From Leisingera aquaemixtae (GTDB taxonomy: Bacteria > Pseudomonadota > Alphaproteobacteria > Rhodobacterales > Rhodobacteraceae), in NCBI RefSeq assembly GCF_001458395.1, contig NZ_CYSR01000030.1, positions 434,001-498,000 on the forward strand: a DNA stretch of 64,000 nucleotides, in the 5' to 3' direction. The notes below the pieces were generated by a model. It worked only from the letters and a program-made list of their open reading frames with translations, ran no database searches and was not told the DNA's origin. Made by a program: the position numbers and the translations under genes. This document shows positions 42,346-54,244 of the stretch, one piece after another (positions within the stretch are counted from its first letter, which is position 1; each line of letters opens with the position of its first letter).

Positions 42346-43578
42346 ATGCCCACGGAACGGATTACTTTCACCGGCCACGCCGGAAACACCCTTGCTACCC
42401 GCCTCGACCTGCCCGAGGGGCCGGTGCTGGCCACCGCACTTTTTGCCCATTGCTTCACCTGCTCCAAGGACATCCCGGCTGCGCGGCGGATTGCCGGGCG
42501 GCTGGCGGCGATGGGAATCGCGGTTTTACGATTCGATTTCACCGGGCTTGGCCATTCCGAGGGCGAGTTCGAAAACACCACCTTCAGCTCCAACGTGGCG
42601 GATCTGATCAAGGCGGCGCAGTACCTCGCGGCGCGCGACATAGCGCCGGCGCTGCTGATCGGGCATTCGCTGGGCGGTGCCGCAGTGCTGCGGGCGCGGG
42701 CGGGCATCCCGTCGGTCAAGGGGGTGGTGACGCTGGCCGCACCGTTTGATCCGGGCCATGTCTCCCACCACTTCGAAGCCGCTCTGCCGGAGATCGAGGC
42801 CAAGGGACGCGCCGAGGTGTGCCTTGGCGGGCGGCCGTTTGTGATCGGCAAGGAATTCGTCGACGACATCAGCGCCGAGGCGCTGGCGCCTGCGATTGCT
42901 GAACTCAAGGCCGCGCTGCTGGTGCTGCATGCGCCGCGCGACGAGACCGTGAGCATCGACAATGCCGCCTCCATCTTCACCGCTGCCAAACACCCCAAGA
43001 GCTTTGTCACTCTGGATGACGCCGATCACCTGATTTCCCGGCCGGCAGACGCGGAATACGCCGCCGAGGTCATCGCCGCCTGGGCCGGGCGCTATATCGG
43101 AATGGCCCCGCCCGCGCCGCCGCCCGGCGCGCCGGAAGGCATCCTGCGGGTGACGGAGGCGGATCCGGACGGGTTCCTGCAGGACGTGCAATCCGGCCCC
43201 TACCACCACGCGCTGGCGGACGAGCCGCTGGCCTATGGCGGCACCAACCGTGGCATGTCTCCCTATGGGTTCGTGGCTGCAGGCCTGGGCGCCTGCACCT
43301 CGATGACGCTCAGGATGTATGCCCGCCGCAAGGGCTGGCCGCTGGAGGGGATCAGCGTCGATGTGAGCCATGACAAGGTCCATGCCCAGGACGCCCTGCC
43401 CTCCGGGCCTGCCAAGATCGACCAGTTCACCCGAGTGGTGCGCCTGTGCGGCCCCTTGAGCGGAGAGCAGCGCAGCCGGCTCTTGGAAATCGCCGACAAA
43501 TGCCCGGTGCACCGGACGCTGGAAAGCGGCGCCAGGGTGGTGACCCGGCTGGAGACCACGGAGCATTCCGGGGCCTGA
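42346..43578 (+). CDS. Alpha/beta hydrolase - OsmC fusion protein
   Basis: 410 residues. Residues 1-250 are an alpha/beta hydrolase: HCFTCSKD oxyanion region, nucleophile Ser108 in LLIGHSLGGAAVL, Asp near HAPRDETVSI and His in DDADHLI. Residues 275-405 are an OsmC-like domain with the redox cysteines in GLGACTSMTLRMYARRKGW and DKCPVHRTLE. OsmC/Ohr proteins reduce organic hydroperoxides, so the fusion may first hydrolyse an ester and then detoxify the peroxide (inference). This fusion is widespread in proteobacteria. Confidence 0.92.
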   Translation: MPTERITFTGHAGNTLATRLDLPEGPVLATALFAHCFTCSKDIPAARRIAGRLAAMGIAVLRFDFTGLGHSEGEFENTTFSSNVADLIKAAQYLAARDIAPALLIGHSLGGAAVLRARAGIPSVKGVVTLAAPFDPGHVSHHFEAALPEIEAKGRAEVCLGGRPFVIGKEFVDDISAEALAPAIAELKAALLVLHAPRDETVSIDNAASIFTAAKHPKSFVTLDDADHLISRPADAEYAAEVIAAWAGRYIGMAPPAPPPGAPEGILRVTEADPDGFLQDVQSGPYHHALADEPLAYGGTNRGMSPYGFVAAGLGACTSMTLRMYARRKGWPLEGISVDVSHDKVHAQDALPSGPAKIDQFTRVVRLCGPLSGEQRSRLLEIADKCPVHRTLESGARVVTRLETTEHSGA

Positions 43579-43645
43579 GCACAGAAAACTCCGGCGCTGC
43601 TCCCGCCCCCGGACCGTGCAGGAAACCTGCACCGCCAGCGGCCTT

Positions 43646-43715
43646 GGGTCCGGCGCCGCGCTCAGCGCGGCGCCGGACCCAACTGCGGCAGGCCTTCGGC
43701 AGAAGGCCGCAGCGC
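43646..43715. repeat. Perfect 35-base palindrome plus second hairpin
   Basis: At 43646-43680 two 17-base arms beginning GGGTCCGGCGCC are exact reverse complements around a single C. Directly after, CTGC and GCAG enclose GGCCTTC-ggca-GAAGGCC (43683-43712). Neither has a T tract. They follow the alpha/beta hydrolase-OsmC gene and could stabilise or end its mRNA, or be a repetitive extragenic palindrome. Confidence 0.7.
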
Positions 43716-43826
43716 AGGCGGGAGCCGCTGCCCGCCGCGGAAGTTTGCGCCATATCAAAGTGCCGCCGCGCGGTCCCGTCCATGCTGTTTCCAGTCCCGG
43801 CGCCGGCCGGGCTATGGAGGAGACAC

Positions 43827-44084
43827 ATGGGACTTTTTGCAAAACTCGCACGCAGCAGCGATCTGGTGCAGGGCATGGCCAGCCGTCTGGGCGTGGACTA
43901 TGGCGAAATCGTTGCCGCAGACCCGCAGGCGCAGGGCCGCAAATACATGCGCGCCGTCCTGCGCTGCAGCACTTGCGGCAATCAGGACGGCTGCAGCAGC
44001 TTGCAGCGCGAGGCGGCAGAACTGGACGAGGCGCCCTCCTACTGCCGCAACGCCCGGCTGCTGTCGCATCTGCGCGGGGACTGA
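43827..44084 (+). CDS. DUF6455-like small Cys-containing protein
   Basis: 85 residues behind GGAGGAG. The sequence MGLFAKLARSSDLVQGMASR, then LRCSTCGNQDGCSSLQRE and PSYCRNARLL, carries four cysteines in a C-x2-C-x5-C...C pattern, which could bind zinc or an Fe-S cluster. It matches the small DUF6455 family common in Rhodobacteraceae as I recall it. Function unknown. Monocistronic between the hydrolase gene and purB. Confidence 0.7.
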   Translation: MGLFAKLARSSDLVQGMASRLGVDYGEIVAADPQAQGRKYMRAVLRCSTCGNQDGCSSLQREAAELDEAPSYCRNARLLSHLRGD

Positions 44085-44356
44085 TCCCCGCCTTCCCGGC
44101 CATTCCTGACCGCCGCAAGCCGGGGGCTGTTGCGGCGCTGATGCCCTTGCGCCCGCTTGGTCCGCAGGTCCGGCGGAGCGCCCCCAAGCGCTGAGGGCCT
44201 GCCAAGCTCCGCTGGCGCAAACCGGCACTGCCCCGGATGATACCGCAATCATCAGGGCAAACTGCCTCATGCGCCCCGGCCAGCCTTGCTGTCCAGCCTG
44301 TCCTGATCTAAGAGGCCGGGCATCTGCTGCGCAATCACACAAAGGTGCCTTCGCCC

Positions 44357-45661
44357 ATGATCCCCCGCTATTCCCGCCCCGAGATGGTCGCAATCTGGTC
44401 GCCCGAGACCAAGTTCAAGATCTGGTACGAGATCGAGGCCCACGCCTGCGAAGCCATGGCCAACCTCGGCGTGATCCCGCGCGAGAACGCAGACGCGGTG
44501 TGGAAAGCCAAGGACGTGGAGTTCGACGTCGCCCGGATCGACGAGATCGAGGCGGTGACCAAGCATGACGTGATCGCCTTCCTGACCCACCTGGCGGAGC
44601 ATGTGGGCTCCGAGGAAGCCCGGTTTGTGCACCAGGGCATGACTTCCTCCGACGTGCTGGACACCTGCCTGAACGTGCAGCTGGTGCGCGCCGCGGACAT
44701 CCTGCTGGACGGTGTGGACAAGGTGCTGGCGGCTCTGAAGAAACGCGCGCTGGAGCACAAGAACACCGTGCGCGTCGGCCGCAGCCATGGCATCCACGCC
44801 GAGCCCACCACCATGGGCCTGACCTTTGCCCGTTTCTACGCGGAGATGGACCGCAACAAGAACCGTCTGGAAAAGGCCCGCTGGGAAGTCGCCACCGGCG
44901 CGATCTCCGGCGCGGTCGGCACCTTTGCCAACATCGACCCGGCGGTTGAGGAGCACGTCTGCGAGCAGCTGGGCCTGCGCCCCGAGCCGATCTCCACCCA
45001 GGTGATCCCGCGCGACCGCCACGCGATGTTCTTTGCCACTCTCGGCGTCATCGCGTCGTCCATCGAGAACATTGCTGTGGAAATCCGCCACATGCAGCGC
45101 ACCGAAGTGCTGGAAGGCGCGGAGTTCTTCTCGATGGGTCAGAAAGGCTCCTCGGCGATGCCGCACAAGAAGAACCCGGTGCTGACCGAGAACCTCACGG
45201 GCCTGGCGCGGCTGGTGCGCATGGCGGTGATCCCGGCGATGGAAAACGTGGCGCTGTGGCATGAGCGCGACATCTCGCATTCCTCCGTCGAGCGCGGCAT
45301 CGGCCCGGATGCGACCGTGACCCTGGATTTCGCCCTGCACCGCCTGGCAGGTGTTATCGACAAGATGCTGGTGTTCCCGGAGAACATGCTGGACAACATG
45401 AACAAATTCCCCGGCCTGGTGATGTCGCAGCGGGTGCTGCTGGCCCTGACCCAGGCGGGCGTCAGCCGCGAGGACGCTTATGCCATGGTGCAGCGCAATG
45501 CCCTGAAGGTCTGGGAAGAGCGCGTCGATTTCCGCGAGCTGCTGCTGGCCGATGCCGATGTGGTTGCTGCCCTTGGCGAAGACGCGATCAACGAGAAATT
45601 CGACATGGGCTATCACACCAAACATGTCGACACGATCTTCAAGCGCGTGTTCGGCGAATAA
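44357..45661 (+). CDS. purB: Adenylosuccinate lyase
   Basis: 434 residues from the ATG at 44357 (MIPRYSRPEM); a GTG 12 bases upstream is in frame. Fumarase/aspartase superfamily: HQGMTSSDVLDTC (substrate Thr/Ser), VGRSHGIHAEPTTMG (catalytic His), and the flexible signature loop MGQKGSSAMPHKKNPV with the catalytic Ser. It catalyses two steps of purine synthesis, releasing fumarate from SAICAR and from adenylosuccinate. Single gene with terminator. Confidence 0.97.
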   Translation: MIPRYSRPEMVAIWSPETKFKIWYEIEAHACEAMANLGVIPRENADAVWKAKDVEFDVARIDEIEAVTKHDVIAFLTHLAEHVGSEEARFVHQGMTSSDVLDTCLNVQLVRAADILLDGVDKVLAALKKRALEHKNTVRVGRSHGIHAEPTTMGLTFARFYAEMDRNKNRLEKARWEVATGAISGAVGTFANIDPAVEEHVCEQLGLRPEPISTQVIPRDRHAMFFATLGVIASSIENIAVEIRHMQRTEVLEGAEFFSMGQKGSSAMPHKKNPVLTENLTGLARLVRMAVIPAMENVALWHERDISHSSVERGIGPDATVTLDFALHRLAGVIDKMLVFPENMLDNMNKFPGLVMSQRVLLALTQAGVSREDAYAMVQRNALKVWEERVDFRELLLADADVVAALGEDAINEKFDMGYHTKHVDTIFKRVFGE

Positions 45662-45685
45662 GCTGCCCGCAGCATTGGACCTTCA

Positions 45686-45714
45686 GCGCCCCGTCATCTC
45701 GACGGGGCGTTTTG
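45686..45714 (+). terminator. Intrinsic terminator after purB
   Basis: CGCCCCGTC and GACGGGGCG perfect 9-bp stem with a 5-base loop, then TTTT. Confidence 0.85.
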
Positions 45715-45816
45715 CGTCTTGCTGCCAGGCAAACGCCTTTGTGAACAGATTTACAGATCCAGACAGGTCTTCCGGGGTTACAATGGGCAAAACATTCTGC
45801 GACTGGAGTTTCCGAT

Positions 45817-46350
45817 ATGCGTTTTCTTGCCCTGGCCGCCGCCCTGACCCTGCCGGTTACTGCCATCGCCGCCGGCGGCAACGACTGGAACCCGCCCAAG
45901 CCCACCGAGACCACCAAGACCTGCAAGGGCAAGCGGGTCTGGGATGACGCGAAGAAGCGCTGCGTGCGGCCGCGGAAATCCTCGCTGAACCAGGATCAGC
46001 TGCTGGGCGCAGCGCGCGAGCTGGCCTATGCGGGCCGTCAGCAGGATGCCCAGGCGGTGCTGAGCGCGATGGCGGATCAGCAGGATTCCCTTGTGCTGAC
46101 CTACTGGGGCTTCACCCACCGCAAACTGGGCCATTTGGATCAGGCGCAGGCCTATTACGATCAGGCGCTGGCGCGCGATCCGGATAACCTCCTTGCCCGT
46201 TCGTATATGGGCCAAGGCCTTGTGCAACAGGGCAAATACGGCGCCGCCCTGATACAGTGGAAAGAGATCAGGGCACGGGGCGGCGACGGCACCTGGGCCG
46301 AAGCCGCGCTGCGCAGCGCGCTGGAAACGGGCGCGTCTTACAGCTACTAG
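45817..46350 (+). CDS. Periplasmic TPR-repeat protein
   Basis: 177 residues. Signal peptide MRFLALAAALTLPVTAIAAG, a Cys pair around CKGKRVWDDAKKRC (possible disulfide), then about three tetratricopeptide repeats (ELAYAGRQQDAQAVLSAMA, TYWGFTHRKLGHLDQAQAYY, AYYDQALARDPDNLLARSYM). Probably a periplasmic protein-interaction module. It stands just upstream of fliG in the same direction, with 75 bases between; a functional link is not shown. Confidence 0.8.
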   Translation: MRFLALAAALTLPVTAIAAGGNDWNPPKPTETTKTCKGKRVWDDAKKRCVRPRKSSLNQDQLLGAARELAYAGRQQDAQAVLSAMADQQDSLVLTYWGFTHRKLGHLDQAQAYYDQALARDPDNLLARSYMGQGLVQQGKYGAALIQWKEIRARGGDGTWAEAALRSALETGASYSY

Positions 46351-46425
46351 GCTTCAGGCTTTCTTTACGGCTTGCGGCCTATTCTGCCCTCCATGATCGA
46401 GAAGAATCTTTGGTAGGGTGCGAGA

Positions 46426-47535
46426 ATGCCTCAAGACAACATGCTGGCGCTTCCAATGGCAACTGGCGGTTCCGACTTCGGCGGGTTTTCCGCCCCGGCG
46501 CCGATGGGCGGCGGGACCAGCAGCGGCCTGAGCGGCAAGGCCAAGGCCGCGATCATTGTCCGGCTGCTGCTGAACGAAGGCGCCGAAATCCCGCTGGAGG
46601 AGCTGCCGGACGATCTGCAGCTGGAACTGACCCAGCAGATGGGCAAGATGCGGATTGTCGACCGCGACACCTTGCATGCGGTGGCGGGCGAATTTGCCGA
46701 CCTGCTGGACAATGTCGGCCTGCATTTCCCCAACGGCCTGGCCGGCGCCTTGAACGCGATGGAAGGCAAAATCAGCCGCTATACCCACAGCCGCCTGCGC
46801 AAGGAGGCCGGGGTGCGGCAGTTCGGCGACCCCTGGCAGCGGCTGAAACAGCTGCCGCCGGAAGATCTGGCGTCGCTGGCGGAGGCCGAAAGCACGGAGG
46901 TGGCCGCGGTGCTGCTCTCCAAGCTGGACACCGCCAAGGCGGCGCAGATGCTGGTCCACCTGCCGGGCCCGGTTGCCCGGCGCATCACCTATGCGGTGAG
47001 CCAGACCGCCAATGTGACGCCCGATACCGTCGACCGGATCGGCCTGTCGCTGGCGGCCCAGGTTGAGGCCCGGCCGGAGCTTGCCTTCAACGACACCCCG
47101 GGCCAGCGGCTGGGCGGTATCCTGACCGAAGCCGCCGCCGCCAAGCGCGATGAGGTTCTAACCGCGCTGGACGAGGAGGACGAGGATTTCGCCGTCAAGG
47201 TGCGCAAGGCGATCTTCACCTATGCGCTGATCGGCGAGCGGATGCAGCCCATCGACGTGCCCAAGCTGATCCGGGTCCTGTCGCAGCCGGATCTGGTCAC
47301 TGCCATGGCCTTCGCCTCGGACGAGGAAGACGTGGCGACCAACGAATTCCTGCTGAAGAACATGTCGAGCCGGATGGCCGACAACATCCGCGAGGAGGTG
47401 GCGGAGCGCGGCAAGGTCAAGCGCACCGACGGCGAAGCGGCGTTCAGCATGATCATCTCGGCCATGCGCGACCTGGTGGCAACCGGCGAGATCGAGCTGA
47501 AGTCCGACGACGAGGAAAACGGCGGCGAGGACTGA
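46426..47535 (+). CDS. fliG: Flagellar motor switch protein FliG (divergent form)
   Basis: 369 residues. An N-terminal Gly-rich stretch is followed by GKAKAAIIVRLLLNEGAEIPL, typical of the FliG N-terminal domain. The middle domain (LPPEDLASLAEAESTEVAAVLLSKL) corresponds to the EHPQ-type armadillo region. The C-terminal motor domain ends FLLKNMSSRMADNIREEVAERGKVKRTDGEAAFSMI, matching the FLSNMSKRA...LREDLE pattern. It forms the rotor ring that meets the MotA stator. No other flagellar gene is in this window. Confidence 0.85.
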   Translation: MPQDNMLALPMATGGSDFGGFSAPAPMGGGTSSGLSGKAKAAIIVRLLLNEGAEIPLEELPDDLQLELTQQMGKMRIVDRDTLHAVAGEFADLLDNVGLHFPNGLAGALNAMEGKISRYTHSRLRKEAGVRQFGDPWQRLKQLPPEDLASLAEAESTEVAAVLLSKLDTAKAAQMLVHLPGPVARRITYAVSQTANVTPDTVDRIGLSLAAQVEARPELAFNDTPGQRLGGILTEAAAAKRDEVLTALDEEDEDFAVKVRKAIFTYALIGERMQPIDVPKLIRVLSQPDLVTAMAFASDEEDVATNEFLLKNMSSRMADNIREEVAERGKVKRTDGEAAFSMIISAMRDLVATGEIELKSDDEENGGED

Positions 47536-47688
47536 CTCTACCACCCGCCCCCGGCGCGGAATGCATCACCGGCTGCCGCCCTGCTCTGACGGGGCGGCGG
47601 CTGGGTGCGACCTGCTTGTGCCCGCCGGCGCGGCTGCTTATGATGCAGCCTTCCAGCCGCATTTTCGCGCCGCAGCCACCCAGATGCC

Positions 47689-48573
47689 ATGCCAGTAGAC
47701 CCTTCCGAGCTCTCCACCTGGAGCCATGTCAAATATTTTGGCAGCAACCTGTTTCTGCGCGGGCTGCTGCTGGGTGCCGGGCTGATCCCTTACCGGCTGC
47801 GGGTTCCGATGATGGGCCGCCTGGTCACCGCCATGGGGCGGCTCGCCGGCTTTGACAAGCGGGTGCGCAACAACCTGCGCCATGTCAGCCCAGAGCTTTC
47901 CGGGCTTGATCCCGAGCAGCTCTACCGCGATGTCAGCGACAATGCCGGCCGGATGATCGCCGAGTTGTACGACGGGCAGACCTTCCATGAGAAGGCCAGA
48001 TCGGCCCCGATCACCGGCCCCGGGCTGGAAGCGCTGGAGATCGCGCGCGCCGCCGGGCGGCCGGTGCTTCTGGCCACTGCGCATTTCGGCAATTACGACG
48101 CCGCCCGCGCGGCGCTGACCGCCCGCGGCCACGACATGGGCGCGCTGTACCGGCGGATGGCCAACCCCTATTTCAACGAGCACTATGTCGCCGCAATGAA
48201 AACCACCGGCGAGCTGATGTTCGAACAGGGCAAGCGCGGCATGGTCGAACTGGTCCGGCATCTGAAAAAGGGCGGCATCGCCGCCATCGTCACCGATCTC
48301 TATGCCCAGGGCGGTGAGCCGATCGACTTTTTCGGCAAGCCTGCGGTTACTTCAACCGTGCCCGCGGAACTGGCGCTGAAATTCGGCGCCGTGCTGATCC
48401 CGGTTTACGCGGTGCGCCAGGAAAACGGCCTGGATTTCGAGATTATCATGAACGCCGAAGTTCCCCCTTCGGACCCGCTGACCATGACCAAGGCGCTGAC
48501 GGCCGATCTGGAATCCATCGTGCGCAAGCACACCGGCCAGTGGTTCTGGATCCACCGGCGCTGGAAAACCTGA
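47689..48573 (+). CDS. Lysophospholipid/lauroyl acyltransferase family protein (LpxL-like)
   Basis: 294 residues. The acyltransferase motif H-x4-D is in LLATAHFGNYDAARAAL. A following block (GALYRRMANPYFNEHYV) and the late QWFWIHRRWKT ending are typical of HtrB/LpxL lipid A acyltransferases. The N-terminal hydrophobic helix (about 22-42) anchors it to the inner membrane. Likely adds a secondary acyl chain to lipid A or a related lipid. The start at 47689 has a weak ribosome site. Confidence 0.88.
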   Translation: MPVDPSELSTWSHVKYFGSNLFLRGLLLGAGLIPYRLRVPMMGRLVTAMGRLAGFDKRVRNNLRHVSPELSGLDPEQLYRDVSDNAGRMIAELYDGQTFHEKARSAPITGPGLEALEIARAAGRPVLLATAHFGNYDAARAALTARGHDMGALYRRMANPYFNEHYVAAMKTTGELMFEQGKRGMVELVRHLKKGGIAAIVTDLYAQGGEPIDFFGKPAVTSTVPAELALKFGAVLIPVYAVRQENGLDFEIIMNAEVPPSDPLTMTKALTADLESIVRKHTGQWFWIHRRWKT

Positions 48574-48612
48574 CCGCCGCTGCCGCGCCCCTGACGGCGC
48601 GCCGTGCCGGGG

Positions 48613-49314
48613 TCAGTCCGTCCGCGCGGCGGCGATGACCGGACCGAACGGCGCTTCCTGCACCAGCACCGCGGCAGGCTGGCTGCCGGTCAGCGGAACT
48701 GTCAGCTCCAGCGGCTCTGTGCCGTCCCACTCAGCCGCCAGCTGCCAGTCCTCCACCACATTGGCATAGCTCAGGGTTTTCCCGGCCAGCTCGCCGCGGG
48801 TGATGCTGACGGTGCGTTCCGGGGTAAAGCGCACCAGTTGCACCAGCAGCCGGGCTTTCGGCATCGGGGACCGGGGCTGCAGACGGATCACCAATTCCCC
48901 GCCCTGCCGCCGCAGCGTCAGCGCCACCTGGCGCGGCTTCTTCTGGTGCTTCCGGATCGCGCTCTCCACCTGCACGGCATCGGCGCCGACCACGTCCTCC
49001 TGGCCCATGATGACCATCTGCGGGGTGTAGATCATCCGGCGCCCGCCGGCCTTGGCATAGCCCTTTTGCCGCCGGGTATGGGCAGGCTTGGCGAACTTGT
49101 CCTTCCAGCCGATGTAATCCCAGTAATCCACATGCAGCGCCAGCGGCAGCACGTCATCGCGGGCGGCCAGCTTATGCAGCAGCGCATCGGCGGGCGGGCA
49201 GGACGAACAGCCCTGCGAGGTAAACAGCTCCACCACCACGGGTTCTGCTGCGGATTGGCCATGCACCGGCAGGGCCAGGGCCAGAACCGTCATGATCGAC
49301 GCCAGAAATTTCAT
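48613..49314 (-). CDS. DUF1223 thioredoxin-fold secreted protein
   Basis: 233 residues. A signal peptide (cleaved near VHGQSAAE) is followed by VVVELFTSQGCSSCPPADALL, with the C-x-x-C-P motif of the DUF1223 family. HVDYWDYIGWKDKFAKP and IYTPQMVIMGQEDVVG are further family blocks. A periplasmic redox role is likely but not established. It is divergent from acnA, an arrangement I know from other Rhodobacteraceae. Confidence 0.88.
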   Translation of the reverse strand: MKFLASIMTVLALALPVHGQSAAEPVVVELFTSQGCSSCPPADALLHKLAARDDVLPLALHVDYWDYIGWKDKFAKPAHTRRQKGYAKAGGRRMIYTPQMVIMGQEDVVGADAVQVESAIRKHQKKPRQVALTLRRQGGELVIRLQPRSPMPKARLLVQLVRFTPERTVSITRGELAGKTLSYANVVEDWQLAAEWDGTEPLELTVPLTGSQPAAVLVQEAPFGPVIAAARTD

Positions 49315-49537
49315 GAATCGCCTTCTCTGCTACTTAGCCCACTGGTCTAAAGATGTGCCGGGGGTTAGGCCAATCAATCATTTTTGAGGCCCGAGGGCAG
49401 CGGCAGCGCGGCCAAAAATGTGTACAATCGCATACAAAACTGCCCCTGCGGCGTTTGAACTATTGAATGCAGCGCTTACCTCATGCATTTAACAAGCAGC
49501 GAATTCCCAAGTTTCAATTTCTTGAGGGAGGCCACCC

Positions 49538-52312
<2,775 letters not shown>

Positions 52313-52334
52313 GGCCAGCCGCCGCCAGACCGTC

Positions 52335-52361
52335 AAGGGCGCCCGTTCGGGCGCCCTTTTC
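52335..52361 (+). terminator. Intrinsic terminator after acnA
   Basis: AAGGGCGCCCG and CGGGCGCCCTT perfect stem with a 2-base loop, followed by TTTT. Confidence 0.85.
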
Positions 52362-52410
52362 CATTGGATACGGCGTCTGCATTCAGTCAGGAACCGCCCG
52401 GCGGTCCCGG

Positions 52411-53196
52411 CTAGTGGCTGTAGTTGCGGCTGTGCAGGATCCGGCCGATCTCCCCTTCGGCCTTCAACTCCCTGATCGCGCGGTCGAACTCTTCCAGGTA
52501 GGCCGCTGCGCCGCTGGCGCGGGACAGTCCGAAGTGCGACATACGGCTGGAGACCGGTTTCCCGGCGGCGGCAATCCGTTCTTGCCAGCCGTTCAGGCCC
52601 ACGTGGTACCGCCCGACGGCATCGTCGATGGCAATCAGGTCCAGCTGGCCGAACAGGAGCATTTGCATCAGACCGGCCGCATCGCCGCTTTTGACGATCC
52701 GGTTGCGGGCGCTGAACGCCGCTTCCATCTCCGGGTCGATGACGCTGCCGTTCACCATGCCCAGCCTCAGGTGCGACACACCGGCATAGCCCGCGCCCCA
52801 TGCCAGCCCGTCTGGAAAGCGGCCCTGGTTGTACCAAAGCGTGTTTGTCTGCTGAAAGGCGGGTTCGGTAAAGGCCAGGAAGGCCTCGCGCTCCGGGGAC
52901 TTGTACAACGGCAGGATGCCATCTGCCTCTCCTGACTTTGCCTGGGCGAGGCAGCGCTGCCAGGGCAGCAGAACGGTGACCGCGCTGAGGCCGTCGATCC
53001 GCTCCATCACCGCGTCCAGAAGGTCCACCTTCAGTCCGCTGGACGGGATGCTGCTGGTTCCCAATGTGTAGGGCGGATAAGGATCGTAGCAGAAGGTCAG
53101 GACTGTTTCCGCCCGCGCAGCCGCGGCAAAGAGGAAGGCGGCCAAAACGCAGCCCAGTCCTGTTTTCAAATACCTTGCGGGATCAATCGCTTTCAT
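52411..53196 (-). CDS. Orphan periplasmic solute-binding protein (SBP_bac_3 type)
   Basis: 261 residues from the ATG at 53196. Signal peptide ending near AAARAE, then VLTFCYDPYPPYTLG, the entry motif of amino-acid-type binding proteins. FTEPAFQQTNTLWYNQGR and IDDAVGRYHVGL follow as lobe-crossing segments. No ABC permease or ATPase gene is nearby, so it may feed a distant transporter or act as a sensor. The stop lies close to the acnA terminator on the other strand. Confidence 0.82.
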   Translation of the reverse strand: MKAIDPARYLKTGLGCVLAAFLFAAAARAETVLTFCYDPYPPYTLGTSSIPSSGLKVDLLDAVMERIDGLSAVTVLLPWQRCLAQAKSGEADGILPLYKSPEREAFLAFTEPAFQQTNTLWYNQGRFPDGLAWGAGYAGVSHLRLGMVNGSVIDPEMEAAFSARNRIVKSGDAAGLMQMLLFGQLDLIAIDDAVGRYHVGLNGWQERIAAAGKPVSSRMSHFGLSRASGAAAYLEEFDRAIRELKAEGEIGRILHSRNYSH

Positions 53197-53459
53197 CTCT
53201 TTCCCGGACTGCGTGTTTGACCGGCACACAGTGCCGCGAAATCCTGAACTTCTTAACCATAAAATCCTGCAGTATTCCGCAGCAGATTGAAAGAGCCCGC
53301 AGGAAACCCGTCCTGACAAATGCGGGCCCGCGCGGCGCACGATAAGCTGACAACTCCCGCAGCGTTAGCGGCTGTATCATTCGTTAATATTGTGTAAACA
53401 TAAATGTAAAATAGATCTTTTCCCTTTTAGGGCGCATTCAGAGGCCGCACGCAGAACGT

Positions 53460-53744
53460 ATGAAAGAAGCCGCATTTGCCGTTATTTTTCCGGACATAGA
53501 CACTTTTGAAGACCATGCTAAGGCGGTGGCGGCAATGATCTGCGAGACCCGGAGCTTTCCCGGCTGCATCGAGGCCCATGCCGGCATCAACCGCGCGCGC
53601 CATGAAATTGCTGTGTTCCACTTCTGGGAATCAAACGATCACCTGGACCGCTACCTGACCTGGCGCGCCGAACGCGGCGACCTGGACGCCCGCAGCGCCA
53701 CGATGCGGCGCGAACAGGATTTCCGCACTTACTCCGTGCCGTAA
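53460..53744 (+). CDS. ABM-fold monooxygenase-like protein, copy 1
   Basis: 94 residues, the size of single-domain antibiotic-biosynthesis-monooxygenase (ABM) proteins. The pattern SFPGCIEAHAGINRARHEIAVFHFWES...YLTWR is the family core: a beta strand, then the W-E-S helix turn. The ribosome site is weak. The same core recurs in the gene at 54245. These folds act as cofactor-free oxygenases or stress proteins. Function not assignable from sequence. Confidence 0.8.
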   Translation: MKEAAFAVIFPDIDTFEDHAKAVAAMICETRSFPGCIEAHAGINRARHEIAVFHFWESNDHLDRYLTWRAERGDLDARSATMRREQDFRTYSVP

Positions 53745-53832
53745 GACCTGCGCGGGCCTGCCGCCGCCTGCACAATATCTGTTCGCAAACCGCAGATTGC
53801 CCCGCCGCGCCGGGCGCGGCAATAGTGGGTCC

Positions 53833-54171
53833 ATGAAACGGACCAGCAGCATCACCGGCTATCACGCCCACGTCTATTTCGGCGAAACCACCGCCGAACA
53901 GGCCCGCACCCTTTGCCAGAAAGCGGCCGAGCAGTTCGGCGTTCAGATGGGCAGGATGCATCCGAAAAACGTGGGCCCGCATCCAAGGTGGTCCTGCCAG
54001 CTGGCCGCCAGCCCGGAGCAATTCGCCAAGCTGCTGCCCTGGCTGGCCCTGAACCGGGAGGGGCTGATCGTGTTTGCCCATCCGGAAACCGGCGACGCCC
54101 TGGCGGATCATCGCGATCACGGTATCTGGCTGGGGGCCGGACTGCCTCTGGATCTCAGCATTTTCAGCTGA
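53833..54171 (+). CDS. DOPA 4,5-dioxygenase family protein
   Basis: 112 residues from the ATG at 53833. It has ITGYHAHVYFGE at the start, MGRMHPKNVGPHPRWSCQL with the conserved His residues, and GLIVFAHPETGDALADHRDH near the C-terminus, as in the DOPA-dioxygenase family. Plant and fungal members open the catechol ring of DOPA; most bacterial members are uncharacterised. It sits between two paralogous ABM-fold genes in the same direction, suggesting a shared aromatic substrate (inference). Confidence 0.88.
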   Translation: MKRTSSITGYHAHVYFGETTAEQARTLCQKAAEQFGVQMGRMHPKNVGPHPRWSCQLAASPEQFAKLLPWLALNREGLIVFAHPETGDALADHRDHGIWLGAGLPLDLSIFS

Positions 54172-54244
54172 TATGCGGCGCCTCCAGCAGAAATTTCCGG
54201 GCAGCCGGCCAGGCCGCTGCCCCTTTTGACACGCGGAGCTTCCA

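Noticed and set aside
42526-44220. 564-codon minus-strand frame
   Set aside because: Antisense to the hydrolase-OsmC fusion and the palindrome region; composition is typical of a shadow frame.
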